A stretch of 64,000 bases of DNA from an uncultured Acidimicrobiales bacterium (GCA_938038815.1 CALHTF010000010.1:1-64000); one strand, 5' to 3'; counted from the first letter of the stretch, positions 7,854-16,629 are shown. The notes: generated from the sequence alone by a model not told the origin. Numbers and translations: made by a program.

Positions 7854-9206
7854 CTAACGTTCGCCGCGCTGGCGAATGAGTTCGCTGACCTCAAAGGCGA
7901 GGTCGAGCGACTGCGACGCGTTGAGTCGCGGGTCGCACATCGTCTCGTAGCGCCGAGCAAGTTCGTCGTCGCTGTTTACGTTGCCGCCCAAGCATTCGGT
8001 GACATCTTCGCCGGTGAGCTCAAGGTGAATACCGCCCGCTACCGTGCCCGCTTGGCGATGGGCTTCAAAGAATCCGTCGATCTCGCGCAAAATGGCGTCG
8101 AAGTGGCGGGTCTTTTTGCCGCCTTCGGCGGTGTAGGTGTTGCCGTGCATTGGGTCGGTAACCCACACGACAGGGTGCTCGGCATCGGCAACGGCCGACA
8201 GCAGCGGCGGAAGCGTTTCGGTGACCGCGTCGGCGCCAACTCGGCTGATGAGGGTGAGACGTCCGGGGATTCGATCGGGGTTGAGCGTGTCGCAGATGGC
8301 GAGGACGTCGTCGACGGTCGCGGTCGGGCCGACCTTGCAGCCCAGCGGATTGTTGATGCCGCGAAGAAACTCGATGTGGGCGCCGTCCAGTTGGCGGGTG
8401 CGTTCGCCGCACCACAGCATGTGCGCCGAGCAGTCGTACCAATCGCCACTGATCGAGTCTTGGCGGGTCAGTGCCTGCTCGTAGGGGAGCACGAGCGCTT
8501 CGTGGCTGGTGTAGAAGTCGACCTGGTGCAGCGACTCTTCGTCGACGGTCGACACGCCACAGGCCTGCATGAACCGCAGCGCCCGTTGGATCTCTTCGGC
8601 GAGAGCGGCGTAGCGCTGGCCGACTGGGCTTGCTGCGGCGTGCTGTTGGTTCCACGCTTGGACCTGGTTGAGGTCGGCGTATCCGCCTTTGGTGAACGCC
8701 CGCAGCAGGTTCAAGGTGGCGGCCGAGGAGTGGTAGGCCTCCATGAGGCGACCGGGGTCGGCGGCTCGTTCGGATTCGGAGAACCCAATGTCGTTGACGA
8801 TGTGGCCGCGGAACGACGGCAGCTCGGTGCCATCTTTGGTTTCAACATCGCTCGAACGAGGCTTGGCGAACTGGCCAGCAATACGGCCAACCTTTACGAC
8901 CGGAACTCCCGCGCTGTAGGTGAGCACGATCGCCATCTGCAAGATGACCTTGAGGCGGTCGCGAATCGAGTCGGCCGACGAGTCGAACGACTCGGCGCAG
9001 TCGCCCGCCTGGAGCAAAAACGCCTCGCCACGAGAGACCCGGGCGAGGTCTTCGGTGAGCGATCGAGCTTCACCGGCGAAGACCAGCGGTGGTCGGTCGG
9101 CCAGCTTCTTCGTTACTTCTTCAACCGCTGACTGGTCCGAATACACGGGCTGCTGCAAAGCGTCGAAAGTTCTCCAGCTATCCGGTGTCCAGGTCATAGA
9201 TGTCAT
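7854..9206 (-). CDS. aroG: Class II 3-deoxy-7-phosphoheptulonate (DAHP) synthase
   Basis: The first enzyme of the shikimate pathway, condensing phosphoenolpyruvate and erythrose 4-phosphate. The class II (plant/mycobacterial) type is shown by LVFAGEARSLTEDLARV and AFLLQAGDCAESF near the N-terminus, then RVGRIAGQFAKPRS and, near the C-terminus, VWVTDPMHGNT and GGIHLELTGEDVTECLGG. The frame opens at 9242, but ATG at 9206 (or 9197) starts the conserved MTWTPDSW region, so the protein is about 450 aa. In mycobacteria this enzyme is allosterically coupled to an AroQ-delta chorismate mutase; a small chorismate mutase is encoded at about 59.1 kb here. Confidence 0.95.
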   Translation of the reverse strand: MTSMTWTPDSWRTFDALQQPVYSDQSAVEEVTKKLADRPPLVFAGEARSLTEDLARVSRGEAFLLQAGDCAESFDSSADSIRDRLKVILQMAIVLTYSAGVPVVKVGRIAGQFAKPRSSDVETKDGTELPSFRGHIVNDIGFSESERAADPGRLMEAYHSSAATLNLLRAFTKGGYADLNQVQAWNQQHAAASPVGQRYAALAEEIQRALRFMQACGVSTVDEESLHQVDFYTSHEALVLPYEQALTRQDSISGDWYDCSAHMLWCGERTRQLDGAHIEFLRGINNPLGCKVGPTATVDDVLAICDTLNPDRIPGRLTLISRVGADAVTETLPPLLSAVADAEHPVVWVTDPMHGNTYTAEGGKKTRHFDAILREIDGFFEAHRQAGTVAGGIHLELTGEDVTECLGGNVNSDDELARRYETMCDPRLNASQSLDLAFEVSELIRQRGER

Positions 9207-9286
9207 AGGTCTAAGACTATTGCGGTACTCGGGAGTAGCCACAAGCGGATTACCACTGACCCAAAACGAAAGCAGTCGGCCCCCGA

Positions 9287-9319
9287 GTAAGAACGCGGGG
9301 TCTGACCCCGCGTTCTTAC
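9287..9319. terminator. Perfect 14-bp inverted repeat between the sigma gene and aroG
   Basis: The arms GTAAGAACGCGGGG (9287-9300) and CCCCGCGTTCTTAC (9306-9319) are perfectly complementary around a TCTGA loop, and TTTT follows on the plus strand. It lies 70 nt downstream of the minus-strand sigma gene and about 80 nt upstream of aroG. It could terminate the sigma-gene transcript, although the T-run lies on the wrong side for minus-strand termination. The GGGGTCTGACCCC core also resembles mobile extragenic palindromes. Region 9207-9389 has no gene. Confidence 0.65.
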
Positions 9320-9389
9320 TTTTGGTGAAAACGACCGGCGGCTGGGCCCCGAAGGACCCGGCCGCTGATTCGATTCTTTGCGGTTGGAG

Positions 9390-10220
9390 TTAGGCGGCGT
9401 CGCTTTGCTCGGAAGCCTGATCGCGAACCGTGTTGACGGCCCGCTTGACCAGCCGGCGGGCGGCTTCGGCGGTTACGCCGAGGTCTTCGCCGACTTCGCG
9501 GTAGCTGCGCTTGCGGCCATCGCCCAAACCAAACCGCTGTTCTACGGCGTAGCGAGCACGATCGTCGAGCACGTCGAGGAGCCCGGTGACCATTTGCTCT
9601 TCAGCTCGGGCCATGACCTCGGCCTCGGGGCCGGGGGTCGAGTCGGGGAGCAGGTCGACGAGTTCGTTGCTGTCGTCGTCGCCAATGGTGCGGTCGAGCG
9701 AGGTCGGGGTAGTGAGGCGATGCAGTCGTGCATGCTCATCGTCGAGCTCGTCGCCGTCGCCCGAAACTTGGCGCAGGGCAGCGCGAAGGCTGGCCGAACG
9801 GTCGCCGGGCAGGCGGACCAGGCTGGCCTTTTGGTCGAGCGCCCGGCCGATGGCCTGGCGGATCCAGAACGTTGCGTACGTGGAGAATTTGAAGCCTTTG
9901 CGCCAGTCGAACTTGTCGACGGCGTGTTCAAGGCCGAGGTTGCCTTCCTGAATGAGGTCGAGCAGTTCCATGCCTGGGGGCAGCGGGTAACGGCGCGCCA
10001 CGCTGACGACCAGGCGAAGGTTGGCTCGAATGAACCGGTCCTTGGCGATCGCTGCTTGGCGGATTGCTCGGTTGATGTGGGGTCCGGTCTCGCCGGCCTC
10101 TTGTTGGGCTCGTGCTTCAGCGCCAGCCTCGATGAGCTTGGACAGCATGCGTTCTTCCTCAGCATTGAGGAGAGATACCGCGCCAATCTCGTTGAGGTAT
10201 TGACCTACAGAGTCACTCAT
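9390..10220 (-). CDS. Sigma-70 family RNA polymerase sigma factor (group 2-like)
   Basis: A 276-aa sigma factor with regions 1.2 to 4. It begins with a short region 1.2 (QYLNEIG), then region 2 with LDLIQEGNLGLEHAVDKFDW and FSTYATFWIRQAI, region 3, and a region 4 helix-turn-helix (REVGEDLGVTAEAARRLVKRA). Region 1.1 is absent, as in group 2 alternative factors such as HrdB/SigB paralogues. The frame opens at 10400, but ATG at 10220 begins the conserved domain and has AGAAG upstream. Its leader contains two strong palindromes, described separately. The regulon cannot be deduced. Confidence 0.92.
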   Translation of the reverse strand: MSDSVGQYLNEIGAVSLLNAEEERMLSKLIEAGAEARAQQEAGETGPHINRAIRQAAIAKDRFIRANLRLVVSVARRYPLPPGMELLDLIQEGNLGLEHAVDKFDWRKGFKFSTYATFWIRQAIGRALDQKASLVRLPGDRSASLRAALRQVSGDGDELDDEHARLHRLTTPTSLDRTIGDDDSNELVDLLPDSTPGPEAEVMARAEEQMVTGLLDVLDDRARYAVEQRFGLGDGRKRSYREVGEDLGVTAEAARRLVKRAVNTVRDQASEQSDAA

Positions 10221-10241
10221 AGTGTTTCTTCTATCTGACCA

Positions 10242-10290
10242 GCGCAGGGGCAACTGCGCTGATGGGGACTTCCCACCCAGGATTCCTGGG
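10242..10290. promoter_or_regulatory. Two palindromes in the leader of the sigma-factor gene
   Basis: GCGCAG (10242-10247) pairs with CTGCGC (10254-10259) to form a hairpin 22 nt upstream of the minus-strand ATG. CCCAGGA (10276-10282) and TCCTGGG (10284-10290) form a 7-1-7 palindrome of 15 bp. The second has the size and symmetry of a dimeric-regulator operator. Both sit where the sigma-gene promoter or leader should be. No known operator consensus was recognised. Confidence 0.5.
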
Positions 10291-10693
10291 CGGTACGGGT
10301 TCACTTCCGATACAACAACATCGGCCCCTTCGTGTCTTTCCGATTTCGTATGAAATGCGTCACCGCAAATGTACGAGGAGGCAGTTAAAGCTACCGACAA
10401 GACACCAAACTGGGCATGACGGTCGTTTTTCTATCTTCGGCACATTCTGCGTTGACCCAAGAAATTTGTTCGAAAGAAACCAGTATTCGTGGTTCCGTTC
10501 CAACAACGAGATCGAACGACGGGTCTCCACCCGTCGGAGACTCTTGCACGTTCGCGTGCCCGCATCAAGCATTTCGCGACACTTTCTGTGGTTGCGTGCG
10601 CGCGAAGAGCGATTGATTCGGTGGCACTTCAGCATCACAGACGGTGAACGGCCGCTAGGATTCGCCCATGCACGAACCTGGTGAGGTGGACTA
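10291..10693. other. Intergenic region with hairpins, no convincing gene
   Basis: This stretch between the divergent sigma and nadD genes is visibly less GC-rich than its surroundings, and none of its open frames resembles a protein. It contains an 8-bp stem with a 4-nt loop (10517-10524 with 10529-10536) and, ten bases further, a GCACG-TTCG-CGTGC stem with the stable UUCG tetraloop (10546-10559). Tandem stable hairpins could belong to a small RNA or a long nadD leader. The GGTGAGG and GAGGTGG sequences just before 10694 serve as the nadD ribosome-binding site. Confidence 0.4.
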
Positions 10694-11296
10694 GTGGGCG
10701 AACGAATCGGTGTTTTTGGTGGCACCTTCGACCCGCCCCATATTGGGCACCTCTTCGCCGCGACCGCGGTGGGTCACGAGCTCAACCTCGACCGCGTGTT
10801 GATGGTTGTGGCGAACAACCCGTGGCAAAAGGCCGACCTCAAGGTCACCGATGCCGAGATCCGCCTGCAAATGGTCGAATTGGGCATCGCCGATGTTGCC
10901 CGGCTCGAAACCAGTCGGATCGAACTCGACCGAGGCGGACCGACCTACACCGCCGACACCCTCGAGCAACTCCACAAAGAGATGGGCGACGACAACGAGT
11001 TCTTCCTCGTGGTCGGCAGCGACGCGGCGGCCGGACTCGATACGTGGAAAGAACCCGAAACCATCAAAGCGCTGGCCACCACCGTGGTGCTCGAGCGACC
11101 CGGCAAAGGCGCCGGTGGTCGACCGCCTGCAGGGTGGGACTACGAGGTGGTGACCCTTCCTGGCCTCGAGGTTTCGGGTACTCGCCTTCGACGCCGGCTG
11201 AGCGAGGGGCGCCCGATTGACTTCCTCACTCCGGCAACGGTGGTGCAGTTCATCGAAACCCACGGGTTGTACCGGCCAACCACCGAAACCGATTGA
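10694..11296 (+). CDS. nadD: Nicotinate-nucleotide adenylyltransferase
   Basis: This enzyme transfers AMP from ATP to nicotinate mononucleotide in NAD synthesis. The 200-aa protein opens with GVFGGTFDPPHIGHL, which holds the nucleotidyltransferase GxFDPxHxGH motif, and ends with the second signature SGTRLRRRLSEG. The start is GTG at 10694 with a strong Shine-Dalgarno sequence. It heads the conserved actinobacterial cluster nadD - LytR_C protein - rsfS. Confidence 0.95.
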   Translation: MGERIGVFGGTFDPPHIGHLFAATAVGHELNLDRVLMVVANNPWQKADLKVTDAEIRLQMVELGIADVARLETSRIELDRGGPTYTADTLEQLHKEMGDDNEFFLVVGSDAAAGLDTWKEPETIKALATTVVLERPGKGAGGRPPAGWDYEVVTLPGLEVSGTRLRRRLSEGRPIDFLTPATVVQFIETHGLYRPTTETD

Positions 11297-11323
11297 CGTC
11301 ACTTTTCGGTACGCGCCACTAGG

Positions 11324-12640
11324 GTGACCCTCGTGAATTCTGGCCCAGCAGCAACACCCGAAGGCGCCGACGCGTCCGGTGCCGATTCTGCCGCCAGCAT
11401 CGAACAGCGAGTCGCCGCCTCTGAGGCCACCTCCACGGGCCGTTTCTTGAAGGGTGCCCGACGTCGCGTATCGCATCCGGCGGCATGGCCTTGGCGCTGG
11501 ATCTTCCCGCTGCTGACCTTGGCCTGTGCCGCAGCACTGCCGTTTCTCGCCGGAGCGGCGGCCGATGCGGTGCTCGAGGGCAACGCTGGTCAAGAGGTGC
11601 AAACCCCTACCGATCCGTCCGAGGCCGGGTACGTGGCGTTCGTCGAGCCCACCAACACCCACCTGGTGATCCACGTCGACGACGCCGACCAACTCGTGGG
11701 AGCGTCGCTGATCAGCCTTCGCGGCGAGGACATCGGTGGCGGCACGATCGTGGGCATCCCGGCGGCCTTCGTCGCCGCGGCCCCCGGTGTCGAAAACGGC
11801 GAACCGCTAACCGTCAGTTACGAAACCGGCAAGGCCGACCGGGTGGTCGAGGCACTCTCGCGGACCCTCGGTTCGCAGCCGCTGACCTTTGAGGTGCTTA
11901 CCCCCGGGCTGTGGGGGTCGCTGATTTCGCCGGTCGAGGGCTTTGAGTTCAGCCTGATCGACGACCTGTCGTTTACCTCGGCCGATGGTCGCACGATCAG
12001 TCTCGACAACGGTGTGGTTGAGGTGCGGGCCGACGAACTGTTGGTCCTCAGCTCGTCGCTCGGGAACCAGCCCGGCATTGCGCGGGCTCGCAACATCGAA
12101 AAGATCTGGGCTGGGTGGGTGCGAGCGATCCAGGCTTCGGACCTCGGTGTCGAAGCGATCGGTGGCGGCTCCGATCAGCTCAACTCGATTATGGCGAACC
12201 TCACTGCCGGCACGGTCGCCCAAGAAGCGCTGCCCGCCACGCCGTTCCGGCCCGAGGGTTCGGCGCAGCCGATCTACGTGCCGAGCGACGCCGACCAAGA
12301 GGCCATCGCCGCAATTCGACGCCGGGTGATTCCCCACGTGAAGACCTACGAGGGAGCGGTCATCCGCACGGTTCAGCTCATCAACGGCACCGGGGACCTC
12401 ACGATCAACCAACCGGCTATCGACCACATCATCGAGAACGACGCGCTTATTCAGGTCATCAGCAACGCCGCGACGTTCAACATCGAGGCGACCAGGATCG
12501 TGTACCACGATGTCGCCGACGAGGAGTTCGTCACCACACTTGCCGACGCGCTCGGCGGCGCAGAGATCGAGCTTTTCGAGGTCGAATCTCCCGATAACGA
12601 CGTGGTAGTCACCCTCGGCAGCGATTACCGTCCTAGGTAA
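11324..12640 (+). CDS. Membrane-anchored protein with LytR C-terminal-like domain
   Basis: A 438-aa protein with a disordered cytosolic N-terminus, one membrane segment near residues 60-85 (ending FLAGAAADAVLEG) and a long extracytoplasmic part. The final ~90 residues, starting VQLINGTGDL, resemble the LytR_C domain often found in cell-wall-associated proteins. The LCP transferase domain itself is not recognisable. The start is GTG at 11324, with an alternative GTG at 11333. Its stop overlaps the rsfS start (TAATG). The position between nadD and rsfS is conserved in actinobacteria; a cell-envelope role is inferred. Confidence 0.75.
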   Translation: MTLVNSGPAATPEGADASGADSAASIEQRVAASEATSTGRFLKGARRRVSHPAAWPWRWIFPLLTLACAAALPFLAGAAADAVLEGNAGQEVQTPTDPSEAGYVAFVEPTNTHLVIHVDDADQLVGASLISLRGEDIGGGTIVGIPAAFVAAAPGVENGEPLTVSYETGKADRVVEALSRTLGSQPLTFEVLTPGLWGSLISPVEGFEFSLIDDLSFTSADGRTISLDNGVVEVRADELLVLSSSLGNQPGIARARNIEKIWAGWVRAIQASDLGVEAIGGGSDQLNSIMANLTAGTVAQEALPATPFRPEGSAQPIYVPSDADQEAIAAIRRRVIPHVKTYEGAVIRTVQLINGTGDLTINQPAIDHIIENDALIQVISNAATFNIEATRIVYHDVADEEFVTTLADALGGAEIELFEVESPDNDVVVTLGSDYRPR

Positions 12641-13005
12641 TGACCGACTGGCATCTGCTCGCCGCCCAAGCAGCCGACGACAAACTTGCACGCGACACCG
12701 TTGTCCTGTCGGTTGGCGACGTTCTGGGCATCACCGAGTTCTTCGTCATCACCAGCGGTGGCAGCAAACGCCAGGTGAAGGCGATCGTCAACGAGGTCGA
12801 GGCCCAGGTAAAGACGGCGGGCGGCCCCAAGCCGCTGCGTATCGAGGGCATCGATACATGCTCATGGGTCTTGATGGACTTCGGCGAGTTCATCGTGCAC
12901 GTCTTCGACGAAGAGGTGCGCGCCTATTACGAACTCGAGCGTTTGTGGGCCGATCGGCCGACGGTCGAGTGGAAGACCGCCGGCACGAACGCGCCGCGTA
13001 GTTAA
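12640..13005 (+). CDS. rsfS: Ribosomal silencing factor RsfS
   Basis: A 121-aa member of the RsfS/Iojap family, which binds ribosomal protein L14 on the 50S subunit and blocks subunit joining when nutrients are scarce. Family features are the FFVITSGGSKRQVKAIVNEVE segment and the C-terminal WVLMDFGEFIVHVF motif. The ATG overlaps the upstream stop codon by one base, so translation is probably coupled. It ends 8 nt from the end of the convergent RTX gene. Confidence 0.95.
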   Translation: MTDWHLLAAQAADDKLARDTVVLSVGDVLGITEFFVITSGGSKRQVKAIVNEVEAQVKTAGGPKPLRIEGIDTCSWVLMDFGEFIVHVFDEEVRAYYELERLWADRPTVEWKTAGTNAPRS

Positions 13006-13013
13006 CCCTCGCC

Positions 13014-14462
13014 CTACAGGGCGATGGTGATCTGGAACGTACCGGTGTCGAAATCGCCGTGCGGGTCGACCACGGTGTAGGTGATGCGAACGATGTCGCC
13101 ATCGATCGGGGTGTAGGCGTTGGCGCCACCGTTTGCGGCGTCGCTCGGATCCCAACGAATCGTGCCGGCCGCAGTGCCGGTTGGTTCGATGATGATCGCT
13201 CCGCCCGGGTACCCCTGGCCGCCCGAAGGCGTGCCAAAGATGGCGAGGACGTCGCCGTCGAGGTCGATGTCGTTGTCGAGCACGTTCACTTCGACGCTCG
13301 CGGTGCCGTCGCCGGTAGCGAGGTCGTTGGCTGCCTTGGGCTGGTCGTTCAACCCGGTGACGGTGACCGTGGCGATCGCTGTCGCGGTGAATGTTCCGTC
13401 GGTGATTTCATAGGTCACCTCGTCGGCCGCGGTCACGTCGACAGCGAGTGAGTCGAACACGCCCGATGGGTCGTAGGTGATGGTGCCTGTCGTGTTGTTG
13501 ACCGAGACCGCTGCGCCGCTGGCGGCCGTTGCGGTGGTGATCGACAAGGCATCACCGTTGGCGTCGGTATCGTTGGCGAGCACGTCGAGCACGACCGGGG
13601 TTTCTTCGTCGGTGCTGCCGGTGTCGTCGTTGGCGACCGGTGCCTCCGGTGGGGTGGCGGTGTCGGTGGTTTCGCACGACACCTGGGTGCCAAAGGTCGA
13701 GCAATCGTCGTTGCCGCTTCCGCCATTTACCTCGTCGACGCCATCGCCTCCAATGATGGTGTCGGCACCGCCGTCGCCTTGGAGGGTGTCGTCATCGAGT
13801 CCGCCATCGAGGAGGTCGGCGCCTGCGCCACCCCAGATGACATCAGCTCCGCCGCCGCCGAACAGCGAGTCGTTGTCGGGGCCACCGCGAAGGATGTCGT
13901 TTCCGGCCTCGCCGTAGATGGTGTCATCGCCGCGGTCGCCGCGGATGTCGTCTTTTCCGCCGCTGCCGTCGAGGATGTCGTCGCCGCCCCGGCCGCGCAT
14001 GGTGTCCGCTCCGCCGCCGCCGACGATGTTGTCGTTTCCACGGCCGCCGCGCAGGGTGTCATTACCGGTACCGCCGTCGATGTTGTCAGCGTCAGATCCG
14101 CCCCGTACGAGGTCGTCGCCCGACCCGCCGTTGAGAATGTCGTCGCCAGCACCGCCTCGGATCGTGTCGTTGCCTCCGAGGCCGTGAACGATGTCGTCGC
14201 CTGCTTTCGCCCGGATGATGTTGTCCGAACCGCCGGCGCAGATGAAGTCGTTGCCGTCGGTGCCCTTGATAACCGGGTCGTCAGAGTTGATGACGTTGTA
14301 ACCCGCCGGGGCAAGGCCGCAGTCGGTTGTCTGAGCCGACGCCGCGGTCGGAGCGATGCCGAGCATGCCAACAACCGCCGCTGACGCGATCGCCAGCCGG
14401 GCTGTTGTGCGACGAAACGTCGTTGGTTGACCCAGATTTGCGTGGTGTTGAGAACGGTCCAT
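13014..14462 (-). CDS. Secreted RTX-repeat protein with cadherin-like C-terminal domains
   Basis: A 482-aa exported protein. A Sec signal peptide ends near TAASAQ at about residue 45. The region from about residue 60 to 260 is a run of nonapeptide calcium-binding repeats of the GGxGxD type that fold into a beta-roll. Two tandem Ig/cadherin-like modules follow, each starting with ANDD or AANDLA and containing VLDVLANDTD or VNVLDNDID motifs. A TTG at 14474 lies in frame, but ATG at 14462 is the better start. No type I secretion genes lie nearby, so Sec export is likely. Adhesive or surface-layer roles are typical of such architectures; the ligand is unknown. Confidence 0.85.
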   Translation of the reverse strand: MDRSQHHANLGQPTTFRRTTARLAIASAAVVGMLGIAPTAASAQTTDCGLAPAGYNVINSDDPVIKGTDGNDFICAGGSDNIIRAKAGDDIVHGLGGNDTIRGGAGDDILNGGSGDDLVRGGSDADNIDGGTGNDTLRGGRGNDNIVGGGGADTMRGRGGDDILDGSGGKDDIRGDRGDDTIYGEAGNDILRGGPDNDSLFGGGGADVIWGGAGADLLDGGLDDDTLQGDGGADTIIGGDGVDEVNGGSGNDDCSTFGTQVSCETTDTATPPEAPVANDDTGSTDEETPVVLDVLANDTDANGDALSITTATAASGAAVSVNNTTGTITYDPSGVFDSLAVDVTAADEVTYEITDGTFTATAIATVTVTGLNDQPKAANDLATGDGTASVEVNVLDNDIDLDGDVLAIFGTPSGGQGYPGGAIIIEPTGTAAGTIRWDPSDAANGGANAYTPIDGDIVRITYTVVDPHGDFDTGTFQITIAL

Positions 14463-14561
14463 GGTGCACCCCAAGGTGGTATCGACTGGTGCGACGAAAG
14501 TTCGCCGCCTTTGATACTCCGATCGGCGAACGTCCGATTCTCTTTAGCGAATGCGCGAGTG

Positions 14562-15194
14562 TCAGCGTTGGCGCTGGCCGGCGGCCTCGGTCGCTGCGGC
14601 GAGCATGTTGGCTGCGTACTCGTCGGCATCGGGCACAACGTCGGCCAGGGTGGCGGTTGTGGTGATCTCGGTTCCGTCGAGGGATCGCTCGACAACCCGC
14701 ACCTCGGTACCGGGTTGGTTGTACAGCGCGGCAAAGTCGGCGAGCGCCATTTCGGCAATACCCGAAAGCTCCACCGGGTCGGGTCGGTAATCGCTCATCG
14801 GTCGGTCATCGAAGTGCAGATACGCATGAATGATCTCGCGATTGTCGCCCTCGGAGCCCGGATCGGCGTCGACCAGACGGAACTCGCCGAGGGGTACCAG
14901 CTCTTCGAATGTGGGTTCGATGCCCATCTCTTCGTGGAGCTCGCGTACCCCGTCGGCCAAGGTTTCGCCCGACAAGATGTGGCCACCCGCACTCACGTCG
15001 AGCAGGTTCGGGAACGCCGCCTTCGTTGCGCTGCGGCGCTGAAGTACCACGGTCGGCACGCCGTCTCGCATGGCGACCACCAAGCAGTGAAAGACGTGAT
15101 GCCACAGCCCGCGCGAATGAACCTCCGAGCGAGGTAGCGCTCCGAGCGGGTTGCCGTCGTCGTCGAACGCGTCGATCAATTCAGAACTACTCAC
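14562..15194 (-). CDS. NUDIX hydrolase (isopentenyl-diphosphate isomerase-like)
   Basis: A 210-aa NUDIX-fold protein with a complete Nudix box, GHILSGETLADGVRELHEEMGI, matching Gx5Ex7REUxEExGU. The N-terminal part (ELIDAFDDDGNPLGALPRSEVH followed by GLWHHVFHCLVV) resembles proteins annotated as IDI-like NUDIX hydrolases. The frame opens at 15284, but GTG at 15194 fits the domain boundary. The substrate cannot be predicted. It is transcribed away from tRNA-Ala. Confidence 0.85.
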   Translation of the reverse strand: MSSSELIDAFDDDGNPLGALPRSEVHSRGLWHHVFHCLVVAMRDGVPTVVLQRRSATKAAFPNLLDVSAGGHILSGETLADGVRELHEEMGIEPTFEELVPLGEFRLVDADPGSEGDNREIIHAYLHFDDRPMSDYRPDPVELSGIAEMALADFAALYNQPGTEVRVVERSLDGTEITTTATLADVVPDADEYAANMLAAATEAAGQRQR

Positions 15195-15306
15195 GGGGCC
15201 GAAGATAGCCGTCGCTTGCCGTGTCGGGCGGGTCGCCTGCGGCGAAGAAAACTCTCCTCGGCCGTGTTCTTGCGAGCGCCTCACGCTGCTATGGTTTCAA
15301 CCGCTT

Positions 15307-15380
15307 GGGGCTGTAGCTCAGTTGGCTAGAGTGCTTCCGTGGCACGGAAGAAGTCGCGGGTTCGATTCCCGCCAGCTCCA
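15307..15380 (+). tRNA. tRNA-Ala (GGC)
   Basis: A full cloverleaf can be drawn. The acceptor stem GGGGCTG/CAGCTCC includes the G3-U70 pair diagnostic for alanine. The D stem is GCTC/GAGT, the anticodon stem CTTCC/GGAAG carries the loop GTGGCAC with anticodon GGC, and the T arm is GCGGG-TTCGATT-CCCGC. The discriminator base is A. CCA is not encoded. A terminator follows within 10 nt. Confidence 0.97.
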
Positions 15381-15389
15381 CGTACAAAG

Positions 15390-15428
15390 ACCCCGACCTG
15401 ATGGCCACCAGCCAAAGGGTCGGGGTTT
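15390..15428 (+). terminator. Intrinsic terminator after tRNA-Ala
   Basis: ACCCCGACC (15390-15398) pairs with GGTCGGGGT (15418-15426) to give a 9-bp stem with a 19-nt loop, followed by TTTCTTGCTTTT. It lies directly downstream of tRNA-Ala and upstream of the radical SAM gene, so the tRNA is probably its own transcription unit. Confidence 0.8.
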
Positions 15429-15510
15429 CTTGCTTTTGCGCTACTGGCTAGTTGGCACGGGGCCTCGTACAGTCTTGGTGTAGTTCATTCACCGCCGTTT
15501 CCGGGAAGCC

Positions 15511-16572
15511 ATGTCGATACAGGTCGATTTCGAAGTCACGAATCGCTGCAATGCGAAGTGTGAATTCTGTCCTCGCGACGCCACCCCTCACCAGGGGTTG
15601 ATGTCGGTCGAGGTGTTTGACGCGACCCTCGAACGCACCATCGAGTACCGCGACACCATTCACGAGTGGGTGGCCGAAGGGTTGTGGGGTGCTGAAGCAA
15701 CCGACATCAGCATCAGCCTTTGTGGGCTGGGCGAACCCTTGCTCCACCCAAAGATCATCTACTTCGTCGAGCAGGTGAAGGCCGCCGGCTTTGAGTGCAC
15801 CGTGTCGTCGAACGGGTCGGTGCTCACCAAGAAGAAGGCCACCCAGCTCATCGATGCTGGTCTCGACCTCATCCAGTTGAACATCGCCGATGAAGGCGAG
15901 CGGTACGAAGAGGTTTACAAGCTTCCGTACGAGCCGACCAGGGTCCACGTCGAGCGGTTCATCAAGATGATCGACGGCACCAGCACCAAAGCATCGATCG
16001 TGTTGGTCGACTACCTCCAGGATCCGGCGCACACCGCCAAAATGAAGACCTACTGGAGCGAACGCGGCATCGACGACTTCACCGAGTTCGAGATCATGAA
16101 CCGCGGTGGGGCGCTGTTTGTCGAGGGTATGGAGTACACCTCGTTCGAGGAGGTCGCCCACGCGCAGACCATGTTCACCGAGCGCAACATCGCGCCGATG
16201 TGCATCGCCCCGTTCGTGTACCTGTTCATTGGCTACGACGGGCTGTACTACCTGTGCTGCTCGGATTGGCGCAAACAAGCGCCGGTTGGTTCGGTGTTCG
16301 ACGAATCCCTCAGCTCGATCATCGGCGAGAAGCTCAACTATCTGCGCACCCGTGAGCCGGTGTGTGTGAACTGCAACCACGACCCGGCCAACCGGGTAGC
16401 CGATGTCATGCGCGACATCGCCGACGGTGTGGCCACCCAAGCCGAGCTCGACGCGATGGTGTCGGAGATGGCGATGGTCGGGGCAATGTTTGGGCCAGCC
16501 CTCGACAAGATCGCGGCTCGCCACAGCGATCCGGGCAAGGTGCGCAAGCTCATCCCGGTCACCGGCAACTAA
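15511..16572 (+). CDS. Radical SAM/SPASM domain protein of unknown function
   Basis: A 353-aa radical SAM enzyme. The [4Fe-4S] cluster motif Cx3Cx2C is C13-C17-C20 within NRCNAKCEFC, and the SAM-binding GE motif follows in CGLGEPLLHP. The C-terminal third has a SPASM-like cysteine set: a Cys in APMCIAPF, the pair in YLCCSDW, and CVNC. SPASM enzymes often modify ribosomal peptides, but no precursor peptide or RiPP gene is visible nearby. It sits between tRNA-Ala and leuS, 57 nt before the latter. The start is ATG at 15511; the substrate is unknown. Confidence 0.88.
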   Translation: MSIQVDFEVTNRCNAKCEFCPRDATPHQGLMSVEVFDATLERTIEYRDTIHEWVAEGLWGAEATDISISLCGLGEPLLHPKIIYFVEQVKAAGFECTVSSNGSVLTKKKATQLIDAGLDLIQLNIADEGERYEEVYKLPYEPTRVHVERFIKMIDGTSTKASIVLVDYLQDPAHTAKMKTYWSERGIDDFTEFEIMNRGGALFVEGMEYTSFEEVAHAQTMFTERNIAPMCIAPFVYLFIGYDGLYYLCCSDWRKQAPVGSVFDESLSSIIGEKLNYLRTREPVCVNCNHDPANRVADVMRDIADGVATQAELDAMVSEMAMVGAMFGPALDKIAARHSDPGKVRKLIPVTGN

Positions 16573-16629
16573 CAAGCGCCGAGCAAAGCGCCGGGCCAAC
16601 GCACCTTCGCCGCCTAGACTGGGCGGCTT

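Noticed and set aside
15277-15295. BldD-box-like half-site upstream of tRNA-Ala
   Set aside because: Only the left half (TCACGCTG) fits; the right half fails at two or more fixed positions, which is expected by chance in GC-rich DNA.
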